A stretch of 11,232 bases of DNA, from positions 1 to 11,232 of the forward strand of contig JAFRRE010000074.1 in the NCBI GenBank assembly GCA_017428285.1. Reading direction: 5' to 3'. The DNA comes from Bacteroidales bacterium. GTDB taxonomy: Bacteria > Bacteroidota > Bacteroidia > Bacteroidales > F082. This document shows, piece after piece, positions 1 to 6,933 of this stretch; positions within the stretch are counted from its first letter, which is position 1, and every line of letters begins with the position of its first letter. A model generated the notes under the pieces. That model saw only the letters and a program-made list of their open reading frames with translations. It was not told where the DNA came from and did not search any database. A program made the position numbers and the translations under genes.

Positions 1-1284
1 GAGTTGGACGACTTTTTCAGTGAATTTGCCCTCATCCGCTACCGCGTGATGGTCGAGGTGGAGTATTACATCGCCTTGTGCGAGCTGCCCCTGCCCCAAC
101 TCGAGGCCTTCGACGGCGACTACGACGACCTGCGCGCCATCTACGAGGAGTTCCAACTCGAAGACGCACTGGAAATCAAGGAAATAGAGAAAGAGACCAA
201 CCACGATGTGAAGGCCGTGGAATACTTCCTGAAACGCCGCTTCGACGAACTCGGCCTGACCGAGTTCAAGGAGTTCCTGCACTTCGGCCTCACCTCGCAG
301 GACATCAACAACACCGCCGTGCCGCTCTCGATGATGGAGGCGCACAAACTCGTGGTGAAACCCGCCTTGGAAGACCTCGTCGACAAACTGAAAGGCATGG
401 CCGAGGAATGGCGCGACATCCCGATGCTGGCCAAGACCCACGGTCAGCCCGCCAGCCCGACGCACTTGGGCAAGGAGATCTACGTCTTCGTGGAGCGCCT
501 CAACGACCAGATGAAGATGTTGAACAGCGTGCCCTTCACAGCCAAGTTCGGCGGCGCCACGGGCAACATGAACGCCCACAAGGTGGCCTACCCCGACATC
601 GACTGGCCTGCCTTTGCGAAGAAGTTCGTGGAGAAGAGTCTGAAACTCAAACGTCAGCAGACCACCACGCAAATCGAGCACTACGACTACATGGCCGCCT
701 ATTTCGATGCCTTGCGCCGTGTGAATACCATATTGATTGACCTCTCGCGCGACATCTGGCTCTACGTGTCGATGGAATACTTCAAGCAGAAGATCAAGGC
801 AGGTGAAGTCGGCTCGTCGGCAATGCCCCACAAGGTAAACCCCATCGACTTCGAGAATGCCGAAGGCAACCTCGGCATGGCCAACGCCATCCTCACCTTC
901 TTGAGCACCAAACTGCCCATCAGCCGCCTCCAGCGCGACCTCACCGACTCCACCGTCACCCGTAACATCGGCGTGCCGATGGCCCATACACTGATTGCGC
1001 TCAAGTCGCTGATGAAGGGTTTGGACAAACTCTTGCTCAATGAAGACAAGATTCGCCAAGACCTGCAGCAAAACTACGCCGTGGTGGCCGAAGCCATCCA
1101 GACCATCCTCCGCCGCGAGCAGGTGGAAGGTGCCTACGAGTTACTGAAAGGGCTTACGCGCACCAATAAACACATCGACAAAGCCGCCATTGACGAGTTC
1201 ATCAAAGGCCTGCCGGTGAGCAAAGAAATCAAGATGGAGCTGATGGCCATTACGCCGGAAAACTATACTGGTTACAACTACTAA
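1..1284 (+). CDS. purB: Adenylosuccinate lyase, 5'-truncated by the window edge
   Basis: This cytosolic fumarate-lyase-superfamily enzyme removes fumarate from SAICAR and from adenylosuccinate, acting twice in purine synthesis. The frame is open from base 1, so the codon at base 4 (TTG) is internal and not a start. By comparison with Bacteroidales PurB, which opens with about two dozen more residues, the true start lies upstream of the window. Counting from base 1, the superfamily signature GSSAMPHKVNP is at residues 271-281 and carries the mobile catalytic loop. The THGQPASPTH segment around residues 146-155 holds an active-site histidine (H147). The substrate-binding text LTSQDINNTAVP is near residues 98-109. 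The C-terminus is intact and ends in TAA. The next gene starts 11 bp downstream on the same strand. Codon use is GC-rich, unlike that neighbour. Identification is very secure. Confidence 0.97.
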   Translation, partial: ELDDFFSEFALIRYRVMVEVEYYIALCELPLPQLEAFDGDYDDLRAIYEEFQLEDALEIKEIEKETNHDVKAVEYFLKRRFDELGLTEFKEFLHFGLTSQDINNTAVPLSMMEAHKLVVKPALEDLVDKLKGMAEEWRDIPMLAKTHGQPASPTHLGKEIYVFVERLNDQMKMLNSVPFTAKFGGATGNMNAHKVAYPDIDWPAFAKKFVEKSLKLKRQQTTTQIEHYDYMAAYFDALRRVNTILIDLSRDIWLYVSMEYFKQKIKAGEVGSSAMPHKVNPIDFENAEGNLGMANAILTFLSTKLPISRLQRDLTDSTVTRNIGVPMAHTLIALKSLMKGLDKLLLNEDKIRQDLQQNYAVVAEAIQTILRREQVEGAYELLKGLTRTNKHIDKAAIDEFIKGLPVSKEIKMELMAITPENYTGYNY

Positions 1285-1295
1285 ATACTGCAAAG

Positions 1296-1937
1296 ATGGA
1301 CAACGGTTTCATTCCACCTCATGGGCACTATCAAGAACTGCTTTCTTACAAGAAATCGGCGATTGTGTATTCTGCAACAGTCAAGTTTTGCGAAAGGTTT
1401 ATCAGCATCAAGGACAGAACCTATGATCAAATGGTACAGGCCGCTCGTTCGGGAAAGCAAAACATCATTGAAGGCTCTAAAGCTTCTGGAACTTCAAAAG
1501 AAACTGAAATTAAACTTACAAATGTAGCAAGAGCTAGTTTGGAAGAATTATTGGAGGATTACAAAGACTACATTAAAAACAGGAAAGAGGTAATTTGGGA
1601 CAAAGATAGTAAAGAAGCTTTGTATGTCAGAAAACTTGCCTATACGAAAGACGAGTCATATGAAAACACATATGAGCAATTCATTGAAACCAGAAGCGGT
1701 ATTGTTTGCGCTAACATCATCCTATGCCTAATTCACCAATGCAACTATCTTCTTGACCAACAGATTAGGAGATTGGAAGAAGATTTTATCAAAAGCGGTG
1801 GGTTAAGAGAAAGAATGTATCAGGCAAGGAAGAACTATAGAAACAACACTCTTCCATCACAAGAAACCTCAGATAACAAGGAAAACAACGAAAAGGAAGA
1901 GAAGCCCTCCCCTCAAAACGACAATAATGAGAAATAG
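1296..1937 (+). CDS. Four-helix-bundle protein with suffix domain (S23/IVS-like family)
   Basis: A 213-aa protein of the four-helix-bundle family first known from open frames in 23S rRNA intervening sequences. The Bacteroidetes variant with a C-terminal extension is called the four-helix-bundle suffix-domain group. The family hallmark is seen at about residues 42-92: RTYDQMVQAARSGKQNIIEG, then a SKETEIKL stretch and RASLEELLEDY. The last 30 residues are a low-complexity tail rich in N, E and K. The biochemical role of the family is unknown. The ATG at 1296 is chosen because it is the first in frame and sits 11 bp after the purB stop; there is no clear Shine-Dalgarno. Base composition is much more AT-rich than purB before it and the ABC transporter behind it, which suggests independent acquisition. 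An array of 9-bp repeats follows the stop. Confidence 0.85.
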   Translation: MDNGFIPPHGHYQELLSYKKSAIVYSATVKFCERFISIKDRTYDQMVQAARSGKQNIIEGSKASGTSKETEIKLTNVARASLEELLEDYKDYIKNRKEVIWDKDSKEALYVRKLAYTKDESYENTYEQFIETRSGIVCANIILCLIHQCNYLLDQQIRRLEEDFIKSGGLRERMYQARKNYRNNTLPSQETSDNKENNEKEEKPSPQNDNNEK

Positions 1938-1938
1938 G

Positions 1939-1979
1939 ATAGGTCGGCATAAGTCCTATAGGACCTATAAGACCTATAA
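1939..1979. repeat. Three tandem 9-bp repeats with an inverted half-copy
   Basis: Three back-to-back units are seen: GTCCTATAG (1953-1961), GACCTATAA (1962-1970) and GACCTATAA (1971-1979). An inverted copy of the core, ATAGGTC, lies at 1939-1945, starting 2 bp after the stop of the four-helix-bundle gene. It can pair with GACCTAT at 1962-1968 or at 1971-1977. The array sits between the AT-rich four-helix gene and the ABC transporter. It may be a transcript-end hairpin or a repeat family travelling with the four-helix gene; neither is shown. There is no T-run, so it is not a standard intrinsic terminator. Confidence 0.6.
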
Positions 1980-2004
1980 TTGATCAACCAACAATATCCA
2001 AACT

Positions 2005-3840
2005 ATGCAAAGACAGTCCAAAACCTTTTCCCGAGTTTTGTCGTATATAAAACCCTACTGGGGCAGCATCGTCTTGAATCTGGTCTTCAACCTGATGACC
2101 ATTTTCTTCTCGCTGTTCTCCTTCGCCTTGGTCGGGCCGTTCCTCACCTTATTGTTCAAGGAAGGTGCGGTGGAAGTCATGGCCAAGCCCGAGTTCTCTT
2201 TCACCTCCGACTACCTGATGGGCTACCTCAACTGGTTCATGAGCAGCCTCATCGCAAGTGGAGGCAAATACCATGCGTTGGTCTTCATGTGCCTGTTGCT
2301 GCTTGCGGCCTTCTTCTTTCGTAACCTCGGTAGATTTTTCGCCTGCTACTTCATGGCCAATGTGCGCGTGGGAGCCGTCCACGACTTGCGCCGCGATGTG
2401 TATAACAAAATCCTCATCCTGCCTCTCTCCTTCTACCACAGCCGACAGAAAGGCGACACCATCGCCCGCATCACCACCGATGTGCAAGAGGTCGAAGTCT
2501 CGATTTTGAACTATTTGGAGATGCTTATCAAAGACCCGCTGACCATCCTGTTTTTCTTCCTCTTCATGGTGACCTTAAGCCCAAAATTGACCCTTTTCGT
2601 GCTGATTGTCTTGCCATTGGCAGGTCTGATTATCGGCAAGGTTGGTAAAATGCTGAAGAAGGAATCAAAGGAAGGGCAGACCAAATTGGCGGGCATCATC
2701 TCCACCGTGGAGGAAACCATTTCTGGCTTGCGTATCATCAAGGCTTTCAACGCCATACGCTATTCCAGTGACAAGTTTGAAGAACAAAACGCCGATTATA
2801 CCAAGGTGCTTCGCGGCATCCACCGCAAGCGTGACATGAGTTCCCCGATGAGTGAGTTTCTCTCGTCTGCGGTGGTCATCCTCGTGCTGTGGTTTGGCGG
2901 CAAGCTCATCCTCGGCGGCAACGGCAGTATCGATGCAGGCAGTTTTATCAGTTACATCGTCGTTTTCTCACAAATCATATCCCCTGCTAAGTCGTTCTCT
3001 CAAGGCTATTACAATGTACAAAAAGGTGTGGCCTCGGCGGAGAGAATCTTTGAGATTCTGGATGCCGAAGAGGTCATCACCGAGAGAGAGAACGCCATTG
3101 AAATCAAAGACTTCAAAGACTGCATCGAATATAAGGATGTGCATTTCAGCTATGGCAAGGACGAGGTCTTGAAGGGTATCGACTTGAAGATTCCAAAGGG
3201 GAAATTCGTTGCCCTCGTCGGTGAGAGCGGTGGCGGCAAGTCGACTATGGCCGATCTCCTGCCGCGTTTCTACGAGGTGGGTAGCGGCTGCGTTTGCATC
3301 GATGGTCACGACATCCGCGACTACAAGATCGGTGACCTGCGCGGCCTGATGGGCGTGGTGTCGCAGGAGACCATCCTCTTTAACGACACCGTGTTCAACA
3401 ACATCGCCTTTGGCATGAAGAATGTTTCGAAAGAGCAGGTCATCGAAGCGGCCAAGATCGCCAATGCGCATGAGTTCATCATGGAACTGGAACACGGATA
3501 CGACACCCGCATCGGTGACCGTGGCATGAACCTTTCTGGTGGCCAGCGCCAACGCTTGAGCATTGCCCGTGCCGTGCTGAAGAACCCGCCCATCCTCATC
3601 TTGGATGAAGCCACCTCTTCATTGGACACCGAGAGCGAACGATTGGTGCAGGATGCCTTGTCGAAGGTGATGAGCCAACGCACCTCCATCGTCATCGCTC
3701 ACCGTCTGTCGACCATCCAGTATGCCGACGAAATCGTAGTACTGCAAAAAGGCCAGATCATTGAGCGCGGCAAGCACGACGACTTGATTGCCCTTGGCGG
3801 CGTCTACAAGAAACTCACGGACTTGCAATCCATTGGATAA
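2005..3840 (+). CDS. ABC exporter, fused permease and ATPase (MsbA/multidrug type)
   Basis: A 611-aa inner-membrane half-transporter expected to work as a homodimer exporting a lipid or other hydrophobic substrate using ATP. The N-terminal part (about residues 15-330) has the hydrophobic segments of a type IV exporter membrane domain. The nucleotide-binding domain follows: Walker A GESGGGKST at 406-414, Q-loop Q454 in VVSQETILF, signature LSGGQ at 510-514, Walker B ILILDEAT at 530-537, and switch histidine H566 in IVIAHRL. All catalytic residues are present and the length is normal for the family. It resembles the Bacteroidales copies annotated as MsbA-like lipid flippases, but the substrate cannot be read from the sequence, so no symbol is given. 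The ATG at 2005 begins a typical MQRQSKTFSRVLSYIKPYW lead-in. A small gene starts 3 bp after the stop, so the two are likely co-transcribed. Confidence 0.93.
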   Translation: MQRQSKTFSRVLSYIKPYWGSIVLNLVFNLMTIFFSLFSFALVGPFLTLLFKEGAVEVMAKPEFSFTSDYLMGYLNWFMSSLIASGGKYHALVFMCLLLLAAFFFRNLGRFFACYFMANVRVGAVHDLRRDVYNKILILPLSFYHSRQKGDTIARITTDVQEVEVSILNYLEMLIKDPLTILFFFLFMVTLSPKLTLFVLIVLPLAGLIIGKVGKMLKKESKEGQTKLAGIISTVEETISGLRIIKAFNAIRYSSDKFEEQNADYTKVLRGIHRKRDMSSPMSEFLSSAVVILVLWFGGKLILGGNGSIDAGSFISYIVVFSQIISPAKSFSQGYYNVQKGVASAERIFEILDAEEVITERENAIEIKDFKDCIEYKDVHFSYGKDEVLKGIDLKIPKGKFVALVGESGGGKSTMADLLPRFYEVGSGCVCIDGHDIRDYKIGDLRGLMGVVSQETILFNDTVFNNIAFGMKNVSKEQVIEAAKIANAHEFIMELEHGYDTRIGDRGMNLSGGQRQRLSIARAVLKNPPILILDEATSSLDTESERLVQDALSKVMSQRTSIVIAHRLSTIQYADEIVVLQKGQIIERGKHDDLIALGGVYKKLTDLQSIG

Positions 3841-3843
3841 GCC

Positions 3844-4101
3844 ATGAAAAAGCATTTCACCTTTACCACCGGCGAACACATCGAGGCCGACCTTGAAGAC
3901 TTGCAACGCCTCTTGCGCGACAACCAGCAGTATTACGAAAACTATCAGGATGTCCTTGGTTCGCTTGAAGACGACGACTACGTGGCGCGTGGCAACGGCT
4001 TCTGCGACCGCAAATACAGCGACGATTTCATTGAGGGACAGTTGGAGAAATACGCGCAACGGGTGAAGGAAATCGAGAGATGGATTGCTGAGTGGAAATA
4101 G
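3844..4101 (+). CDS. Small hypothetical protein in tandem with the ABC exporter
   Basis: An 85-aa, strongly charged protein starting at an ATG 3 bp after the exporter stop, which implies co-transcription and possibly translational coupling. I do not recognise a family. The sequence reads as two mainly helical parts (about residues 12-40 and 63-85, rich in E, D, K, R and L) around a turn-rich middle (GNGFCDRKYSDD). It has no signal peptide or membrane segment, so it should be cytosolic. Codon use is GC-rich like the exporter, which supports it being a real resident gene rather than a chance frame. A role linked to the exporter is only a guess from position. It ends just before a convergent intergenic region. 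Confidence 0.75.
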   Translation: MKKHFTFTTGEHIEADLEDLQRLLRDNQQYYENYQDVLGSLEDDDYVARGNGFCDRKYSDDFIEGQLEKYAQRVKEIERWIAEWK

Positions 4102-4113
4102 CTTCTTAAAATC

Positions 4114-4170
4114 TTGCCGTTATCGGCAAAAATTTAGCCTTTTTTACTACGTTTATCTATATAACGGCAA
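4114..4170. terminator. Alternative hairpins between convergent genes
   Basis: Two overlapping inverted repeats are seen in the 73-bp gap between the small hypothetical gene (plus) and psuG (minus). TTGCCG at 4114-4119 pairs with CGGCAA at 4124-4129 across a TTAT loop. Alternatively, the longer TTGCCGTTAT at 4114-4123 pairs perfectly with ATAACGGCAA at 4161-4170. The two folds share the left arm and so exclude each other. The intervening T6 run (4140-4145) is not directly next to the short stem. A bidirectional transcript end is the natural reading, but it is not a textbook terminator. Confidence 0.5.
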
Positions 4171-4174
4171 ATCA

Positions 4175-5080
4175 TCACATCTCCTTCGCTACTCTTGCCG
4201 CCAAGCGAGCGTTGTTCAGCACCAGTTGGATGTTGGAGGCAAGGCTATCGCCGCCCGTGAGATCTTTGATGCGCGCCAGCAGATAGGGCGTCGTTTCTTT
4301 GCCATGAATGCCTAACCTCTTGGCATCTGCCACTGCCTCGTCGATGGCGGCGTTGATGCGATCGGCATCCATGGAATATTCCTCTGGGATGGGGTTGGTA
4401 ACCAGCATGCCTCCACCGAGACCCATCTCCTGCTTAGCAATGAAGGCCTTGGCCACCTCCTCGGGAGTGTTGAGGCGATAATCCACCTTGAAGCCACTCT
4501 TGCGGGTGTAGAAAGCGGGCAGTTCTTCCGTGCCATAGCCGATCACTGGCACGCCCTTGGTCTCGAGATACTCAAGGGTGAGTCCCAGGTCGAGAATCGA
4601 CTTGGCACCGGCACAGATGACCATAACGGGAGTGCGAGCCAGCTCCTCCAGGTCGGCAGAGATGTCCATGGTGGTCTCTGCGCCACGATGCACGCCGCCC
4701 ACGCCACCTGTGGCGAACACGCGGATGCCAGCCAAGGCAGCAATAATCATCGTCGTGGCCACCGTTGTGGCGCCATCTTGTCCGCGTGCCACAAGCACAG
4801 GCAGGTCACGGCGCGAGGCCTTGGTGACAGCGGTGCCTTTTTTGCCCAAATATTCAATCTCCGACGGGGTTAAGCCTGCCTTCAGGCGGCCACCGATGAC
4901 GGCGATGGTGGCAGGCACGGCACCTTTGTCACGGATGGTCTGCTCCACCCGCAACGCCGTCTCCACATTCTGTGGATAAGGCATTCCGTGGGATATGATG
5001 GTCGATTCGAGAGCCACGACGGGCTTCCCGTTTTGCAATGCTTCAGCCACTTCGGGCGAGAGATCAAGGTATTTGTTCAT
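4175..5080 (-). CDS. psuG: Pseudouridine-5'-phosphate glycosidase
   Basis: This cytosolic Mn-dependent enzyme splits pseudouridine 5'-phosphate into uracil and ribose 5-phosphate, the second step of pseudouridine breakdown. Taking the ATG at 5080, the protein has 301 aa. The residues matching the E. coli active site are all present with a constant offset of six: E25 in ALESTIISHG (E31), K87 in AVTKASRRD (K93), D139 in TTMDISADL (D145) and K160 in CAGAKSILD (K166). Glycine-rich ATGGVGGVHRG is at 124-134. An in-frame TTG at 5101 would add MNIEPNN, but the ATG is preferred because it gives the usual family N-terminus. It is the downstream gene of a pair with psuK on the same strand, 93 bp apart, with a long hairpin repeat between. 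No pseudouridine transporter is visible in the window. Confidence 0.95.
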   Translation of the reverse strand: MNKYLDLSPEVAEALQNGKPVVALESTIISHGMPYPQNVETALRVEQTIRDKGAVPATIAVIGGRLKAGLTPSEIEYLGKKGTAVTKASRRDLPVLVARGQDGATTVATTMIIAALAGIRVFATGGVGGVHRGAETTMDISADLEELARTPVMVICAGAKSILDLGLTLEYLETKGVPVIGYGTEELPAFYTRKSGFKVDYRLNTPEEVAKAFIAKQEMGLGGGMLVTNPIPEEYSMDADRINAAIDEAVADAKRLGIHGKETTPYLLARIKDLTGGDSLASNIQLVLNNARLAARVAKEM

Positions 5081-5113
5081 ATTATTTGGTTCTATATTCA
5101 ACTTCGTTTTTTT

Positions 5114-5186
5114 GACACGGGACTACGGGACGCGGGACACGGGACAAGTTCAATGTCTCGCGTCTCGTGTCTCTCAGTCTCGCGTC
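5114..5186. repeat. Long hairpin of 7-bp repeats between psuK and psuG
   Basis: The left arm (5114-5145) is made of roughly 7-bp units of the type RCGGGAC. The right arm (5155-5186) is made of GTCTCGY units. With a 9-nt loop the arms align without gaps over 32 positions. Read as plus-strand RNA, 28 of the 32 pair, five of them G-U. Read as minus-strand RNA (the psuK-psuG sense), those five become A-C mismatches, so the fold favours the antisense strand. The right arm overlaps the last codons and stop of psuK. The layout looks like an inserted extragenic palindromic repeat. It could shape the psuK mRNA end or serve as an antisense terminator; this is inference. Confidence 0.75.
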
Positions 5187-6019
5187 CAGTGTTGGTTTAC
5201 GGTATCAGGACTTTCAATGTTATGTTTTGCACAGAGCAGACCGATATGCGCGGCTTCTGCGATAGTAGCTTCTGGACCAGCATGTATAATGCCGGCCATG
5301 AGCGCATCGCCGGCGCCAGTGGCATTCACCACATGACAAGGCAGAGCAGGAAAATGGTGTTTGGCGTCGCCCTCAACGACTGCCAACCCATCCGCTCCGA
5401 GGCTGACAAATCTTCTATTGACACCTTGCAAGTCGGCAAGGATGGCATTTTCGATTTGATTGCATTTCAGCGTGAAGAAACGCTTTTTGACCGACATCGC
5501 CATGGCCTCTTTGATTTTGATGGCCTTGGCCCCCGAAACGGTATCCACATAAAGGGGCTTGTCGGTATGATCAATGAGATAGGCCAAAGTCTCCACGGGG
5601 ATGTTGGCATCGGCAACGAAGGCATCGACATCGCCCAACTTTTCCATTTTTAGGGCCAGCCATTCGGGAGTGATGCCATCGGCAGCAGCCATATCTGCCA
5701 CGCCACCGACCATCTCGCCGTCACAGTCGTTGATGCTCAAGAAACAAGAGCGTGCACCTGGATGAGCATAGTCACAGAGGTTGATGTCGATGTGGGCTTT
5801 ACGGCAACTCTCGGCGGTGAAACGGCCGAAATCGTCGCCACCGAACAAGGTCAGGAAGACGACCTCGTCGCCCAGCAGCGCAAGGTTATGGGCAATGTTA
5901 CGCCCTACCCCACCCGCCATCAGGCGCACCGTGCCAGGGTTGGAGTCGCCAGGCACAAAGACACTGAAGCTCGTGGCGATAATGTCGGCATTCGCTCCGC
6001 CGATCACACAAATTCTCAT
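5174..6019 (-). CDS. psuK: Pseudouridine kinase, PfkB (ribokinase) family
   Basis: A 281-aa sugar/nucleoside kinase that by pairing with psuG should phosphorylate pseudouridine to its 5'-phosphate using ATP. PfkB landmarks are seen. The N-terminal strand ICVIGGANADI (3-13) leads in, and the substrate-side glycine motif AGGVGRNIAHNLALLG is at 35-50. An NxxE Mg/phosphate motif is at 187-190 (NQIE), and the ATP/anion-hole signature NATGAGDALMAG is at 232-243 with catalytic base D238. The ATG at 6019 follows a good Bacteroidetes promoter. Two oddities are seen. The stretch between NQIE and SLGADG is about 15 residues shorter than in E. coli PsuK. The final codons (HWTRD) and the TGA are formed by the repeat hairpin, so the native C-terminus may have been replaced. 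The fold family is certain; the substrate is assigned mainly from the neighbour. Confidence 0.9.
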   Translation of the reverse strand: MRICVIGGANADIIATSFSVFVPGDSNPGTVRLMAGGVGRNIAHNLALLGDEVVFLTLFGGDDFGRFTAESCRKAHIDINLCDYAHPGARSCFLSINDCDGEMVGGVADMAAADGITPEWLALKMEKLGDVDAFVADANIPVETLAYLIDHTDKPLYVDTVSGAKAIKIKEAMAMSVKKRFFTLKCNQIENAILADLQGVNRRFVSLGADGLAVVEGDAKHHFPALPCHVVNATGAGDALMAGIIHAGPEATIAEAAHIGLLCAKHNIESPDTVNQHWTRD

Positions 6020-6055
6020 GGCTTAGTGTTTTTATTACAGCTGTTGTTGTTGGGG

Positions 6056-6086
6056 CAAAAATACGAAAAAGTATAGATTCCACAAA
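6056..6086 (-). promoter_or_regulatory. Bacteroidetes-type promoter of psuK-psuG
   Basis: Read on the minus strand, TTTG (6083-6086) is followed after 19 bp by TATTTTTG (6056-6063). This matches the phylum's -33 TTTG and -7 TAnnTTTG pattern at usual spacing. The -7 element ends 36 bp before the psuK ATG. No operator-like dyad is obvious around it. Confidence 0.7.
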
Positions 6087-6105
6087 TATTTGGGAATGTT
6101 CCATA

Positions 6106-6150
6106 AGCCTATGCTTCAATTCGGCGCAGTCTTTTGTTTTCTTCGCAGCG
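6106..6150 (+). repeat. 45-bp boundary element, copy 1 (most degenerate)
   Basis: First of three 45-bp copies. It starts AGCCTATGCTTCAATTCGG and ends in TTCTTCGCAGCG. It is 40/45 identical to copy 2 and 39/45 to copy 3. Its hairpin is decayed: GCCTATGC (6107-6114) against GCGCAGTC (6124-6131) has two clear mismatches and one T-G pair. Unlike the other copies, no plus-strand gene precedes it, because the psuK promoter lies just to the left on the other strand. A simple role as terminator of an upstream gene therefore does not explain its presence. The PLD gene promoter starts 42 bp downstream. Confidence 0.85.
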
Positions 6151-6192
6151 AGAAAACTGCAATTGCAACCTCCACATTCAAGGAACTTATGC

Positions 6193-6200
6193 TATTTTTG
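6193..6200 (+). promoter_or_regulatory. Probable -7 promoter element of the PLD-like gene
   Basis: TATTTTTG matches TAnnTTTG and lies 22 bp before the ATG at 6223. No TTTG is found at the expected -33 distance, so this promoter is incomplete or relies on an activator. Confidence 0.5.
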
Positions 6201-6222
6201 CATTATTAAACAAACAACAACC

Positions 6223-6735
6223 ATGTTGAAACTCATCATCGATTCTGCCCATTACACCGAAGTACTCGCTCGAGTTCCCAAGGTCAAGCGCAGCCTTTGG
6301 ATTGGCACCTCCGACATCAAGGACCTGTATGTCAAGGTGGGCTCTCAAGCGAAGCCTTTCCTTGCGGTTTTGGCAGAACTCATTAAAAAGGGCGTTGAGG
6401 TGCGGCTCATTCATGCCAAGGAGCCGGGCCCAGCGTTCCGTGTGGACTTCGACAAATACCCAGCCTTGTTTGATGGCTTGGAGAGGGTGCTTTGTCCGAG
6501 GGTACATTTCAAGATTCTGGTTTTCGATGGCCAAGTAGCCTACATTGGCAGCGCCAACCTCACCGGTGCAGGAATCGGCATGAAAGGCGATGGTACGCGT
6601 AACTTCGAGGCCGGCATTCTCACCGACAACCCCGAGCTGGTTGAACAAGCCATGAACCAATTCGATGATGTTTGGATAGGCAAACACTGTAAGTATTGTA
6701 AAAGGAAGGAGTTTTGTGAAGACCCCATCGGATAA
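6223..6735 (+). CDS. Half-size phospholipase-D-fold protein (single HKD motif)
   Basis: A 170-aa protein of the PLD superfamily. The HKD motif is complete: H95-F-K97, then D102, followed by GSAN at 109-112 inside HFKILVFDGQVAYIGSANLT. With only one HKD motif it should work as a homodimer, as in the Nuc-type endonucleases. A phosphodiesterase acting on nucleic acid is therefore more likely than a lipase, and there is no signal peptide. The C-terminus carries a cysteine group, HCKYCKRKEFC (C156, C159, C165), which could bind a metal or support DNA contact. The ATG at 6223 is preferred over an upstream in-frame TTG at 6163 because it follows the -7 element and begins the natural fold. It is the first gene of the accessory stretch and lies just downstream of a 45-bp boundary element. 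Frame +1 stays open for 39 codons after its stop. Confidence 0.85.
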   Translation: MLKLIIDSAHYTEVLARVPKVKRSLWIGTSDIKDLYVKVGSQAKPFLAVLAELIKKGVEVRLIHAKEPGPAFRVDFDKYPALFDGLERVLCPRVHFKILVFDGQVAYIGSANLTGAGIGMKGDGTRNFEAGILTDNPELVEQAMNQFDDVWIGKHCKYCKRKEFCEDPIG

Positions 6736-6855
6736 TATTGGTTTTTCTTTACCGAAAAAAGTAGATGGCGATACTTCGTCCCGAAGTTCGGCAACGACCT
6801 GTGGGAGGTCATTGAACGTAGGTGTTTTTTAGGGTATATAGCGATAAAAAAATAA
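6736..6855 (+). other. In-frame open stretch after the PLD stop, possible gene remnant
   Basis: After the TAA of the PLD-like gene the same frame stays open for 39 codons to a TAA at 6853. It includes text that reads like protein (YFVPKFGNDLWEVIERR). There is no start codon with a convincing context. It could be the tail of a longer ancestral PLD protein, the remnant of another gene, or chance. The rest of the 221-bp gap holds the ATPase promoter and its repeats. Confidence 0.25.
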
Positions 6856-6864
6856 AATTGACCC

Positions 6865-6892
6865 AACTCACGCAAAAATATTTGCACGAGTT
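6865..6892. repeat. Near-palindrome, upstream copy of a duplicated motif
   Basis: A 28-bp imperfect dyad with outer arms AACTC and GAGTT and inner arms GCAAA and TTTGC; 11 of 14 symmetric positions match. Its last 23 bp (6870-6892) recur at 6934-6956 with one difference (C for T). It contains the TTTG (6881-6884) that serves as -33 of the ATPase promoter, so a protein bound here would block or alter transcription. Confidence 0.65.
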
Positions 6893-6912
6893 GCTATTAT
6901 TTTGTATATTTG
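6881..6912 (+). promoter_or_regulatory. Promoter of the AAA/SMC-type ATPase gene
   Basis: TTTG (6881-6884) and TATATTTG (6905-6912) are separated by 20 bp, the Bacteroidetes promoter pattern, and are followed by CAGCG, a common start context. The leader to the ATG at 6957 is about 40 nt and carries the second copy of the repeat. Confidence 0.7.
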
Positions 6913-6933
6913 CAGCGGATTTAAGTACTACTA

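Noticed and set aside
78..740. Long second frame inside purB
   Set aside because: Arginine-rich shadow of a GC-rich gene; purB accounts for the whole region.
2968..3552. 194-codon minus-strand frame inside the ABC exporter
   Set aside because: Antisense shadow over the ATPase domain, whose motifs are intact on the plus strand.
5114..5192. The 7-bp repeat region as a CRISPR array
   Set aside because: Repeats are too short and contiguous, without spacers, and arranged as two inverted arms.
4988..5653. 221-codon plus-strand frame across the psuG start and psuK
   Set aside because: Runs through the hairpin repeat and antisense to two well-identified genes; no protein signature.
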